Below, in pieces: positions 30,901-38,485 of a stretch of 64,000 bases of DNA; position 1 is the stretch's first letter, and each line of letters starts with the position of its first letter. Under the pieces are notes generated by a model. That model ran no database searches and had not been told where the DNA came from. It saw only the letters and a program-made list of their open reading frames with translations. Location of the stretch: assembly GCA_034667525.1 (NCBI GenBank), contig JAXDJO010000010.1, forward strand, positions 1 to 64,000, given 5' to 3'. The position numbers and the translations under genes were made by a program. Source of the stretch: DATAPE01 sp034667525 (GTDB lineage: Bacteria; Actinomycetota; CADDZG01; WHSQ01).

Positions 30901-30998
30901 GAACCATGGAAGCCGCGGACGTTCTCTACGGCGTGTCGATCGCCAAGGACGGTGTTTCTCAGGTGGTGGCCAGAAGGATGGAACAGATACCCGCCTGA
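27942..30998 (+). CDS. smc: Chromosome segregation protein SMC lacking a recognisable hinge
   Basis: 1018 residues against about 1150-1200 for typical bacterial SMC. The ATPase heads are intact: Walker A GPNGSGKSN (31-39), Q-loop VGQGQLD (141-147), signature LSGGERAL (924-931), Walker B FYLLDEVEAALDD (948-960), and the conserved RLGPVNPRAAEEY (817-829). Two Ala/Arg/Glu-rich coiled-coil arms of about 310-320 residues each fill 165-815. Where the roughly 150-residue globular hinge should be (centre about residue 490-535) there is only VRLFSDRAEVAVRLTPLMHA and nearby helix; the usual hinge motifs (GVxGxLxDLI, ALGxxLQ, Gly-rich dimer strands) are absent. A TATAAC box 9 bases before the ATG suggests a nearly leaderless mRNA. 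ScpA and ScpB are not in the window. Confidence 0.93.
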   Translation: MHVKALRLAGFKSFATPTILEFVPGVNVIVGPNGSGKSNIADALSWVLGSQAPSNLRGGSMEDVIFAGSDTRARLGIAEVELTLDNSDRQLPLDLPEVSITRSTDRSGSSEYRINGASCRLLDVTELLSDTGIGRSLHAVVGQGQLDAVLQARAEDRRAFIEEAAQIGKHRRRKERSVRKIERVDENLTRLNDVLVELRRAIRPLKRQASAAAVYSELMSEKQELKQKLMAAEIRRLEQDEATADLAGEVHRMSLLTDELEALRAQLHGAGTERERLAERADSARETAHRLARTSDRLASLARVATERTGTLSARLAAETEEGYRERIRLLHADKQRWGNEVVGARDGAARARERASVAKIDLESATATLDRAEIVLAEARLAETAAAEAFVRAEGSESARRSTVSAIEGRVQAAERRRDAVQNDLQVAGAAVEAAEEELRRAEEEMDAVTRAAAEGEARLEAARERAERLRGELGATVAERAAAQARVDAFDEVVRLFSDRAEVAVRLTPLMHAARESLLMAAATQDEAAHITGEADREVEERWGEVGRQDADLRRLDAVVSGAAERLVGSRRKQEARAIELAALDEEIARSRDALGAAERLVVEERSSLPAQRDARDEFTRIRSDAEASVAEARIAVTTATDSAVIAEMDARSAEERALAAQLRLEEAEGGIADAEGALAGLAGRRDALEGARARAERVAFVAADASKRGRDWAAAAEARALLVRDEARAGEQRLTSMRARERELMEKLEALTARRNQAEIAKAESRARTKALAERAMEEWGLSVEGIRAVEPLSVEEQPAAEERADKLERDMRRLGPVNPRAAEEYAELADRERFLEEQIEDLTSSRRDLMKVVHEIDATIVEVFSEAFHDIAREFEGVFGRLFPGGEGRLKLENPDELLTTGVDVEARPPGKNVKKLSLLSGGERALVALAFLFAIFRSRPSPFYLLDEVEAALDDINLHRFLSLIDELEERAQVLIVTHQKRTMEAADVLYGVSIAKDGVSQVVARRMEQIPA

Positions 30999-31047
30999 GT
31001 GTTGGCAGGTTTCCTGTTTCATCGCAGCGGTCGTTTAGCCTCAGGCC

Positions 31048-32130
31048 ATGCATCTCCTTCCTGAATTACTGATCGGGCTCGCCTTCCTCGTAGTGATCTC
31101 GGGTGCGGTCCTGCTCGGCCGTCGCGAGCGTCCCGCTCCGCCCCCGCCTCGGGCGCCGAAAGGGACGATCTTGGCCCCCCCCAGGCCGGAGAAAGCGCCC
31201 GCGGAAGTCGCGATCGAGGTGCCGGCGGAAGTGGCGCGCCCCAGCCTCAGGGACCGGCTGGGCAAAAGCCGGAGCTTCCTGGCGCAGCGACTCGCAGACG
31301 CCCTGGGCGGCGGAGGCGGCGACGAGCAATGGGAGGACATCGAGGCGGTGTTGATCCAGGCCGACCTGGGGGCACCCTTGGCCGCACGGATCATCGAGGA
31401 TCTCAGGGGAAAAGCGCGCGAACGTCACACCACAGATCCAGATGAGATCCGGGGTCTTCTGGCGGAGGAGCTGATCGGGCTATTCGATGCCGGAAGCGAT
31501 CGCGCCTTGGTCTTTTCGCCGGATCACCCCACGGTGTGGTTGGTACTGGGGGTGAACGGAAGCGGCAAGACCACGACGATCGGCAAGCTGGCAGCGGACC
31601 TCACGTCTCGTGGCCGCAGCGTTTCGATGGCGGCATCGGACACCTTTCGAGCTGCAGCAGACGAGCAGTTGATCGTCTGGGCCGAACGGTCGGGAGCCGA
31701 TGTCGTGAAGCACCAACCCGGTGCAGACCCAGGTGCCGTCGCTTACGACGCCTTCCATCACGCGAGAGCCCGGGGGATCGACGTTCTACTCGTCGATACC
31801 GCCGGAAGGCTGCACAACAAGATCCCACTGATGGATGAACTGGCGAAGATCCGGCGCGTCATCGAAAAAGAAGGTCACGTCGAGGAGGCTCTGCTGGTGC
31901 TCGATGCGACTGCGGGCCAGAACGGTCTCGCGCAAGCACGGCAATTCGCGGCGACCGCGGGTGTAACGGGCGTGGTTCTGACCAAGCTTGATGGGACCGC
32001 CAAAGGCGGGATCGCTCTCGCTATCGAAGATGGTCTGGGTATCCCTATCAAGCTGATCGGCACCGGGGAAGGACTGGACGACTTGGAGCCGTTCGATCCC
32101 AAGACTTTCGTCGACGCGCTGTTGTCGTGA
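31048..32130 (+). CDS. ftsY: Signal recognition particle receptor FtsY
   Basis: 360 residues. An N-terminal membrane helix (LLIGLAFLVVISGAVLLG, 7-24) and a Pro-rich linker lead to the NG domain: ADLGAPLAARIIEDL, GVNGSGKTTTIGKLAADL (168-185), the segment DTFRAAADEQL, VDTAGRLHNK, TKLDGTAKGG and GTGEGLDDLEPFD. It is the membrane GTPase that receives SRP-ribosome complexes. The TM-anchored form is usual for Actinobacteria. The next gene starts in its stop (GTGA). Confidence 0.95.
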   Translation: MHLLPELLIGLAFLVVISGAVLLGRRERPAPPPPRAPKGTILAPPRPEKAPAEVAIEVPAEVARPSLRDRLGKSRSFLAQRLADALGGGGGDEQWEDIEAVLIQADLGAPLAARIIEDLRGKARERHTTDPDEIRGLLAEELIGLFDAGSDRALVFSPDHPTVWLVLGVNGSGKTTTIGKLAADLTSRGRSVSMAASDTFRAAADEQLIVWAERSGADVVKHQPGADPGAVAYDAFHHARARGIDVLLVDTAGRLHNKIPLMDELAKIRRVIEKEGHVEEALLVLDATAGQNGLAQARQFAATAGVTGVVLTKLDGTAKGGIALAIEDGLGIPIKLIGTGEGLDDLEPFDPKTFVDALLS

Positions 32131-33053
32131 AGCTAGTGGTCGCCGGTGGAACCGGCTTCGTTGGACGACACATAGCTCGTTCCTTGCTCGACGGCGGTCA
32201 TCAGGTGACGGTGCTGGGTCGAAACCCGGGGAAGGCTTCTTCCATCCCGATGCTCGAGGGGGCGAGCGCGGCTCGGGGGGACGTCACCGATGCGGCCTCT
32301 CTACAGGGAACCCTCGACGGTGCAGATGGCGTCGTGGCAGCGGTGCAGTTCCCCGGATACCCGGCAGAGGTGCCTCGTGCGGGCCTCACTTTCGACCGCT
32401 ACGACCGGGAGGGAACCGAGAACCTGATCGCCGAGGCGAAACGCGCGGGCGTGGAGCGCTACGCATATATCTCCGGGGCCAACTCGACGGCAACGGCGAG
32501 GGAGAACTGGTACCGAGCGAAGGGCCGGGCAGAGGAGACGATCAGGGCGAGTGGCCTCAGCTACTTCATCTTGCGGCCATCGTGGGCGTATGGGCCGGGG
32601 GACCGCGCGCTGAACACCTATGCCGCGATGGCGCGGTTCTCGCCGGCGGTGCCGATGATCGTCCGGATGCAGGGCCGAAAGGTGATCGCGCAACGCATCC
32701 AGCCGGTGTTCATCGAAGACGTCGCTCTTGCCGTCCGGCGGGCCTTCGAAAGGCAGGATGCCTGGGGCCACTCCTTCGAGATCGGAGGGCCGGAGGTGAT
32801 GACCATGAGGCAGGTCATCGAGACGCTGCTCGAAGTGAGCGGCAAGAGGCGCGCCATCCTTCCCGTGCCCGATGTGCTGGCCAAGACAGGAGTTGCCCCT
32901 CTCAGCTTGCTGCCGCGGCCCCCGATGACCCCTGCGGCTATCGACTTCATCACCCAAGACGGCTTGGTCGACATCACCGAGCTCGAGAAGGTTCTTGATG
33001 TGCACCCGCTTGCGCTGCGTGAGGGCCTCTCCCGCTACATCGGCCGAGGATGA
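32127..33053 (+). CDS. NAD(P)-binding epimerase-like protein (NDUFA9/atypical SDR type)
   Basis: 308 residues. N-terminal Rossmann motif VVAGGTGFVGRHIARSLL, then YAYISGANSTA, the RPSWAYGPGDRALNTY block of NDUFA9-like atypical SDRs, IQPVFIEDVALAV and FEIGGPEVMTMRQVI. The usual YxxxK is partly kept as NWYRAKGRAEE. Such proteins bind NAD(P)H and often act in quinone, lipid or complex I contexts, but the substrate here is unknown. It lies between the two SRP GTPase genes and is coupled to both sides through 4-base overlaps. Confidence 0.85.
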   Translation: MKLVVAGGTGFVGRHIARSLLDGGHQVTVLGRNPGKASSIPMLEGASAARGDVTDAASLQGTLDGADGVVAAVQFPGYPAEVPRAGLTFDRYDREGTENLIAEAKRAGVERYAYISGANSTATARENWYRAKGRAEETIRASGLSYFILRPSWAYGPGDRALNTYAAMARFSPAVPMIVRMQGRKVIAQRIQPVFIEDVALAVRRAFERQDAWGHSFEIGGPEVMTMRQVIETLLEVSGKRRAILPVPDVLAKTGVAPLSLLPRPPMTPAAIDFITQDGLVDITELEKVLDVHPLALREGLSRYIGRG

Positions 33054-33325
33054 CCCTGGCCGGCCGTCCCCCTGCGGTGGATGCCAAACTGCGGCCCCTC
33101 CTCTTCGGGCTCTCGCTGGTCCTTGCGGCGATCGTTTACCTCATCGTCCGAGCAATCGGGTTCGGTGTCGCCCTGTTCGGCGCTGGGGGAACTCTTGCTC
33201 TGGGAGTGTCCGTCACGGATACCGCGACCTCGCGGCCGGCCGATCGGAGCCAGCTGCTGACCTGGGGAACATCGCTGCTGGGCATAGGTCTCATCTGCCT
33301 GGCCGTCTACGTCGCCGTACGCTAG
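33050..33325 (+). CDS. Small membrane protein, function unknown
   Basis: 91 residues with two or three hydrophobic segments (LRPLLFGLSLVLAAIVYLIV, FGVALFGAGGTLALGVSV, LLTWGTSLLGIGLICLAVYV). No family recognised. It is coupled to the SDR gene by ATGA and lies 6 bases before ffh, so it belongs to the ftsY-ffh operon. Confidence 0.65.
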   Translation: MTLAGRPPAVDAKLRPLLFGLSLVLAAIVYLIVRAIGFGVALFGAGGTLALGVSVTDTATSRPADRSQLLTWGTSLLGIGLICLAVYVAVR

Positions 33326-33331
33326 AGCCAC

Positions 33332-34678
33332 ATGTTCGACACCCTGAGCGACAGGCTGGACGATATCTTCACGCGTCTGCGGTCGCGCGGGCGATTGTCA
33401 GAGAAGCAGGTCGACGACGTCCTTCGGGAGATCCGTCTGGCCCTGCTCGAAGCGGACGTGTCGTTGAGGGTAGTCAAGGCCTTCGTCACCGACGTGAGGG
33501 AACGAACCGCGGGGGCCGAGATACACAAGAGCCTCACCCCCGCGCAGCAGGTGATCAAACTCGTTCACGAGGCGCTTATCGACGTCCTCGGTCACGAAGC
33601 CGTGGGTTTGCAGGCGGCCCCGAAACCACCCCGAGTCATAGTTATCGCGGGCCTCCAGGGCTCGGGTAAGACCACTGCCGCCGGCAAGCTAGCCCGTCTG
33701 CTCAACAGTCAGGGCCGCCGGCCGTTGCTAGCGGCATGCGATCTGCGACGGCCCGCGGCGATGAGGCAGCTGGAGCTACTGGGGGAGCAGGCGAACGTGC
33801 CGGTTCATACCGAGCGTGACGCCGTGGATCCGGTAGAGGTGGCTTCTGCCGCCCTCGCATTCGGAGTGGCGGAGGGGTTCACCGATTTGATCGTGGACAC
33901 GGCGGGGCGTCTGCACGTGGATCCCGATCTCATGACCGAGCTCGGTCGCATCGTCAAAGCCGTTGACCCCACCGAGGTGCTGCTGGTATGCGACGCGATG
34001 ACCGGGCAAGACGCGGTAAACGTAGCCGAAGCCTTCCTGGCCGAGGTCGAGATCACCGGCATCGTTCTGACGAAGCTCGATGGTGACGCCCGGGGTGGGG
34101 CGGCATTGTCGATGTCTTACGTCACCCAGCGTCCGATCAAGTTCGCTGGCGTCGGCGAGGGCCTGTCCGACCTCGAGCCGTTCTATCCCGAACGCATGGC
34201 CTCCCGGATCCTGGGCATGGGGGACATGCTCACGCTGATCGAGAAGGCCGAACAGGCCTTCGATCAGACCGAGGCGAAGAAGATGGAAGAGAAGCTCCGG
34301 AAGGCCGACTTCACCTTCGATGACTTCCTCTCTCAACTCCAGGCGGTCAAGAAGATGGGCCCTCTCTCCCAGGTGATGGGCATGCTCCCGGGGATGTCGA
34401 AGCTGCCGGTGGGAGACATGGAGGTGGACGAGCAGATGCCCAAGATCGAAGCGATGATCCGTTCGATGACGGCGGCCGAACGCAACGATCCGGCAATCAT
34501 CAACGGGAGCCGGCGCTCACGCATCGCCCTCGGATCGGGGATGTCCGTCAGGGACGTCAATGCGTTGATCAAGCAGTTCGACCAGGTGCGCAAGTTGATG
34601 AAGCAGATGATGGGTGGAAAAGGAGGCAAGGTGCGCCTGCCGGCAGGCATGCGATTGCCCCCGGGCCTGGGCGTTTGA
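33332..34678 (+). CDS. ffh: Signal recognition particle protein Ffh
   Basis: 448 residues: N domain (LREIRLALLEADVSLRVVKAF), G domain with GLQGSGKTTAAGKLA (107-121), CDLRRPAAMRQL, VDTAGRLHVD and TKLDGDARGGAALS, and the Met-rich M domain (MGPLSQVMGMLPGM, LKQMMGGKGGKVR-like end) that binds signal peptides and SRP RNA. No SRP RNA gene was found in the window. It is downstream of ftsY in the same operon and 45 bases before rpsP. Confidence 0.96.
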   Translation: MFDTLSDRLDDIFTRLRSRGRLSEKQVDDVLREIRLALLEADVSLRVVKAFVTDVRERTAGAEIHKSLTPAQQVIKLVHEALIDVLGHEAVGLQAAPKPPRVIVIAGLQGSGKTTAAGKLARLLNSQGRRPLLAACDLRRPAAMRQLELLGEQANVPVHTERDAVDPVEVASAALAFGVAEGFTDLIVDTAGRLHVDPDLMTELGRIVKAVDPTEVLLVCDAMTGQDAVNVAEAFLAEVEITGIVLTKLDGDARGGAALSMSYVTQRPIKFAGVGEGLSDLEPFYPERMASRILGMGDMLTLIEKAEQAFDQTEAKKMEEKLRKADFTFDDFLSQLQAVKKMGPLSQVMGMLPGMSKLPVGDMEVDEQMPKIEAMIRSMTAAERNDPAIINGSRRSRIALGSGMSVRDVNALIKQFDQVRKLMKQMMGGKGGKVRLPAGMRLPPGLGV

Positions 34679-34723
34679 CCTGGTAATGTGCCCTTTCGCC
34701 GTGCCCCCCACCCAGGAGCTGTA

Positions 34724-35128
34724 GTGGTAAAGATCAGGTTGATGCGCGTCGGCAAGCGAAAGCAGCCCTCGTACAGAGTCGTCGTTGCCGACTCCCGCAG
34801 CCCCCGTGACGGCCGCATCATCGAGGCCATCGGTCACTACCATCCCCGCCAGGAGCCATCGGAGATCGAGGTCAACGGCGAGCGCGCGCTGTTCTGGCTG
34901 AATCGGGGTGCCCAGCCTTCCAGTGCTGTTCGCAAGCTGCTGCAGATCAGCGGCGCGTGGACCGAATTCACGGGCGAGCCTGCGGCGGTGACGCCGGCAG
35001 CGGCCACGAGAGCCCCCTCGCGAAAGGCAACGCCTGCCGCGTCGGTGGCAGATGCGCAGCTGGCGGACCTTCCCGAAGGCGAGGATCAAGCTCCTGCCGC
35101 ACCCGAGGCCCGGCCCGGCGGAGGATGA
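34724..35128 (+). CDS. rpsP: 30S ribosomal protein S16
   Basis: The core (VVKIRLMRVGKRKQPSYRVVVADSR, GRIIEAIGHYHPRQEP, FWLNRGAQPSSAVRKLL) is a normal S16 of about 85 residues, followed by an Ala/Pro/Glu-rich extension of about 48 residues, as often seen in Actinobacteria. GTG 34724 follows AGGAG with 5 bases between. A possible -10 box TAATGT lies at 34684, giving a leader of about 30 bases. Confidence 0.95.
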   Translation: MVKIRLMRVGKRKQPSYRVVVADSRSPRDGRIIEAIGHYHPRQEPSEIEVNGERALFWLNRGAQPSSAVRKLLQISGAWTEFTGEPAAVTPAAATRAPSRKATPAASVADAQLADLPEGEDQAPAAPEARPGGG

Positions 35129-35138
35129 GCTTTCCTAG

Positions 35139-35372
35139 ATGACCCGGGCAGTCCTCGAGTATGTGGCTGGTTGGTTGGTGGATCACCCCGAAGAGGTGGC
35201 GGTCTCAGAGGTCGAGGGTGAGCGAGGGAGCGTCCTGGAGATCTCTGTGAATCCCGACGACATCGGCAAGATCATCGGCAAGCAGGGACGGATCATCCGG
35301 GCACTGCGGACCGTAGCCCGCGCTGCCGCCCAGCGAGAGGGAGCGAGCATCTCGGTCGAGGTGGTCGACTGA
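35139..35372 (+). CDS. khpA: KH-domain RNA-binding protein KhpA
   Basis: 77 residues. It is a single KH domain with the RNA-binding loop IGKIIGKQGRIIRALRTVARAAA. It lies in the standard rpsP-khpA-rimM-trmD order. KhpA proteins bind many RNAs and affect division and ribosome functions. Confidence 0.93.
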   Translation: MTRAVLEYVAGWLVDHPEEVAVSEVEGERGSVLEISVNPDDIGKIIGKQGRIIRALRTVARAAAQREGASISVEVVD

Positions 35373-35389
35373 CGGTCGCCTCCCGGGCA

Positions 35390-35872
35390 TTGCTGGCTGG
35401 AGAGATCGGAAAACCTCACGGCATGGCAGGGGAAGTCTATGTGTGGCGCCTCTCCGATGACCCCATGCGTTTCGCTCCCGGGGCGCGACTGATGCACGCA
35501 AATGGGCGCGAGGTGGTGGTCGAATCCGCCCGCGTCCACCGGGATAGGTTCCTGGTGAAGTTCGCGGGCTCTGATTCCCGCGAGGAAGCCGAGATGCTGC
35601 GCGGCGAGTTGTTCGTGCGTCCCACAGACGTGAGGGATCTGGGCCCCGACGAATTCTGGCCCCATGACCTCGTCGGCTGCGACGTTGTTCTGGTGGACGG
35701 GCGACTGGTTGGCCGGGTCTTGTCGGTCACAGGGGGCCCGGCTCAGGACCTGCTCACCGTCTCCACATCCCTCGGCGACCGGCTGATCCCGCTGGTGCAA
35801 GCGATCGTGGTCGAGGTGGATGTCGGAGCCCGGCGGATCCTGATCGATCCCCCCGAAGGATTGCTGGACTGA
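35390..35872 (+). CDS. rimM: Ribosome maturation factor RimM
   Basis: About 160 residues: LAGEIGKPHGMAGEVYVWRLSDDP at the N-terminus (usual VGxIxKPHGIRGEV), FVRPTDVRDLGPDEFWPHDLVG, and the PRC-barrel end LIPLVQAIVVEVDVGARRILIDPPEGLLD. It helps assemble the 30S head around S19. The start is TTG 35390; the frame is open to a CTG at 35369 that would overlap the khpA stop as CTGA, giving seven more residues. trmD follows directly. Confidence 0.94.
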   Translation: MLAGEIGKPHGMAGEVYVWRLSDDPMRFAPGARLMHANGREVVVESARVHRDRFLVKFAGSDSREEAEMLRGELFVRPTDVRDLGPDEFWPHDLVGCDVVLVDGRLVGRVLSVTGGPAQDLLTVSTSLGDRLIPLVQAIVVEVDVGARRILIDPPEGLLD

Positions 35873-35873
35873 A

Positions 35874-36542
35874 ATGCAGATCGACGTGATCACTCTCTTC
35901 CCGGAGCTCTTCGAAGTCCCGCTGCGGACGAGCCTGTTGGGCAGAGCGCTGGCGGACGGAAAGATAGAAGTGTCGCTGCACCACCTTCGCGAGCACGGTC
36001 TGGGCAGACACCGCAGTGTGGACGATGAGCCTTACGGAGGCGGCGCGGGGATGGTGATGCGTCCCGAGCCGATATTCGATGCAGTCGAGGCGGTGCGGTC
36101 TGTTGACGCACACGTGGTGCTCCTCTCGCCTCGTGGCAGGACCCTCGATCACGCGCTCGTAGAGCGTCTTGCAGGCGAGACACACCTGATCCTGATCTGT
36201 GGACGTTATGAAGGGGTCGACGAACGCGTTGCCCTCGACCTCGCCGATGAGGAGATATCGATAGGCGATTACGTCTTGGCCGGTGGGGAGCTTCCCGCGC
36301 TGGTGATCATCGAAGCGACCGTCAGACTGTTGCCCAGTGTCCTCGGTAACGTCGAATCGCTGTCTTCCGAGTCTCATCGCGACCGAACCCTCGAGTACCC
36401 CCAATACACCAGACCTCCTGAATACAGGGGCCATCGCGTGCCCGACGTGCTGCTCTCCGGCGATCACGGCAGGATCGCCCGCTGGAGGCAAGAGCAGTCT
36501 GAGCTCCTGACGCGCGAGAGGCGTCCAGACCTTCTTGCCTGA
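35874..36542 (+). CDS. trmD: tRNA (guanine-37-N1)-methyltransferase TrmD
   Basis: 222 residues: MQIDVITLFPELFEVPLRTSLLGRA, VDDEPYGGGAGMVMRPEP, LILICGRYEGVDERV and the SPOUT knot segment ISIGDYVLAGGELPALVIIEA. It makes m1G37 in tRNA to prevent frameshifting. rplS, which often follows, is not present; uvrC comes next after 32 bases. Confidence 0.95.
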   Translation: MQIDVITLFPELFEVPLRTSLLGRALADGKIEVSLHHLREHGLGRHRSVDDEPYGGGAGMVMRPEPIFDAVEAVRSVDAHVVLLSPRGRTLDHALVERLAGETHLILICGRYEGVDERVALDLADEEISIGDYVLAGGELPALVIIEATVRLLPSVLGNVESLSSESHRDRTLEYPQYTRPPEYRGHRVPDVLLSGDHGRIARWRQEQSELLTRERRPDLLA

Positions 36543-36574
36543 TCGGGGACCTCTCCCGGGGCAGAATCGATAGC

Positions 36575-38485
36575 ATGGTTACCTCCAACGGGGTTCCTCG
36601 GCCGCAAGCGGGCTCGGTCCCTGCGCGCCCCGGCGTCTACCTCTTTCGCGACGGCGACGGCAGGGTGGTCTATGTCGGCAAAGCGAAGTCGCTTCGCTCG
36701 CGGCTGTCCAACTACTTCACCGGGGAGCACCACCCGCGCACTCGCGCCATGGTCGAGGCTGCAAGAGACGTCGAGTGGATCGTCACGGACAGCGAACTCG
36801 AGGCGTTGCACCTCGAGGTCAGTCTCATCAAGCAGCATCGTCCTCGCTACAACGTCCGTTACCGGGACGACAAGAGCTACCCCTATCTGGCGATAACGCT
36901 GGACGAGGAGATTCCGCGCGCGCGGGTTTTACGTGGAGCCAAGAGGAAAGGTGTTCGCTACTACGGTCCCTTCGCTCACGCGTACGCCATCCGGGAGACG
37001 CTGGATCTGTTGCTACGGACATTTCCCGTCCGCACCTGCTCGCAGGGGGTATTCGACCGCTGCCGGCGAAGGAACCGTCCCTGCCTTCTCTTCGATATAG
37101 AACGTTGTTCGGGTCCATGCGTGGGCGCGGTGTCGCCGCAGGATCACAGAGCGATCGTCGACGAGCTGTGTGATTTCCTCGACGGCAACACCAAACCTGT
37201 GTTGAAACGGCTTCAGGACCAGATGCGAGATGCTGCGAGCCACCAGGAATTCGAAGTGGCGGCCAAGCTACGCGATCAGCTCGAGAACGTGAGCAAGGTG
37301 ATCGAGCGCCAACAGATGGTTTCCTCGGAGCGCGATGAGATAGATGTGATCGGCCTCGCCGAAGACGATCTGGAGGCGGCCTTCCAGGTGTTCTTCATCC
37401 GCAAGGGCCGGGTCACCGGCCGGAAGGGGTTCATCGTCGACAAAGTTGAAGATCTTCGCCCCCAGGAGCTGGTAGCCAGGTTTCTAGAGCGTCTCTACTT
37501 CGATACCGAGGTCCCCAAGCAGGTGCTTGTCCCGGTGGAGCCTGCCGATCAGGCGCTGATCGAGGAATGGCTCTGCACCACCCGCGGTACGAAAGTGAAC
37601 ATACGAACGCCGCAGCGAGGAGAAAAGCGCGTGCTGTTGGAGACCGTCAATGAGAACGCACGCCAAGCATTTGCGCAACACAAGATGAAGCGGGCTGGGG
37701 ACTTCGCGGCCAGGACGCGACAGCTAAACGAACTGCGAGACGTTCTGGGGATGCGGGATGCACCTTTGCGCATCGAGTGCTTTGACATCTCGAACACAGG
37801 TGGCACCGAAGCCGTTGGCTCGATGGTCGTGTTCGAGGACGGCCTCCCGAAGCGCTCCGACTACCGCAGGTTCGCGATCAAATGGGCGCAGGGCCCGGAC
37901 GATTTCGCGATGATGGCCGAGATCATTCGTCGCCGCTTCGCGCGTTCGATAGACGCAGCCGATGAGGGCCAGGCTCCGCGCCGTTCCCGCTTCGCCTATC
38001 CCCCGAACCTGGTGGTGATCGATGGTGGGAAGGGACAGCTGGGAGCAGCCGTCCATGCGATGGAGGAGCTTGGCATCCAAGGAGTCACGACGGTATCCCT
38101 GGCGAAGCGGATGGAAGAGGTGTTCGTCCCGGGCCAGCCAGAGCCGCTTCGGATACCTCGCACCTCAGAGGCGCTTTATCTGCTGCAACAGGTGCGGGAT
38201 GAGGCGCATCGATTCGCTCTTACCTACCACCGTCTCCGCCGGGGGAAGCGCATGACTGCCTCCGTTTTGGATTCCGTTCCCGGTTTGGGCGACGTGCGAC
38301 GAAAGAAGCTTCTGAAACAATTCGGGTCCGTCAAGGCGATGCGGGAGGCCTCGCTCGCAGATCTCGTAGCGGTCCCCGGAATCCCAAAGCCGGTGGTGGA
38401 CGCCCTGTATCTGGCGCTGCACCCGGGGTTGGGCGCACAATCGGGACGGGAAGAAGCAGTATCGACTAGGAGAGAAGCCTCATGA
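36575..38485 (+). CDS. uvrC: Excinuclease ABC subunit UvrC
   Basis: 636 residues with all four parts: GIY-YIG nuclease (PGVYLFRDGDGRVVYVGKAK), a central Cys cluster (CSQGVFDRCRRRNRPC), UVR helix pair (FEVAAKLRDQLENVSKVIERQ), the RNase H-like nuclease (ECFDISNTGGTEAVGSMVVF, LVVIDGGKGQLGAA) and two C-terminal HhH motifs (VPGLGDVRRKKLLKQFGSV). It makes both incisions in nucleotide excision repair. Its stop overlaps rapZ by 4 bases. Confidence 0.96.
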   Translation: MVTSNGVPRPQAGSVPARPGVYLFRDGDGRVVYVGKAKSLRSRLSNYFTGEHHPRTRAMVEAARDVEWIVTDSELEALHLEVSLIKQHRPRYNVRYRDDKSYPYLAITLDEEIPRARVLRGAKRKGVRYYGPFAHAYAIRETLDLLLRTFPVRTCSQGVFDRCRRRNRPCLLFDIERCSGPCVGAVSPQDHRAIVDELCDFLDGNTKPVLKRLQDQMRDAASHQEFEVAAKLRDQLENVSKVIERQQMVSSERDEIDVIGLAEDDLEAAFQVFFIRKGRVTGRKGFIVDKVEDLRPQELVARFLERLYFDTEVPKQVLVPVEPADQALIEEWLCTTRGTKVNIRTPQRGEKRVLLETVNENARQAFAQHKMKRAGDFAARTRQLNELRDVLGMRDAPLRIECFDISNTGGTEAVGSMVVFEDGLPKRSDYRRFAIKWAQGPDDFAMMAEIIRRRFARSIDAADEGQAPRRSRFAYPPNLVVIDGGKGQLGAAVHAMEELGIQGVTTVSLAKRMEEVFVPGQPEPLRIPRTSEALYLLQQVRDEAHRFALTYHRLRRGKRMTASVLDSVPGLGDVRRKKLLKQFGSVKAMREASLADLVAVPGIPKPVVDALYLALHPGLGAQSGREEAVSTRREAS

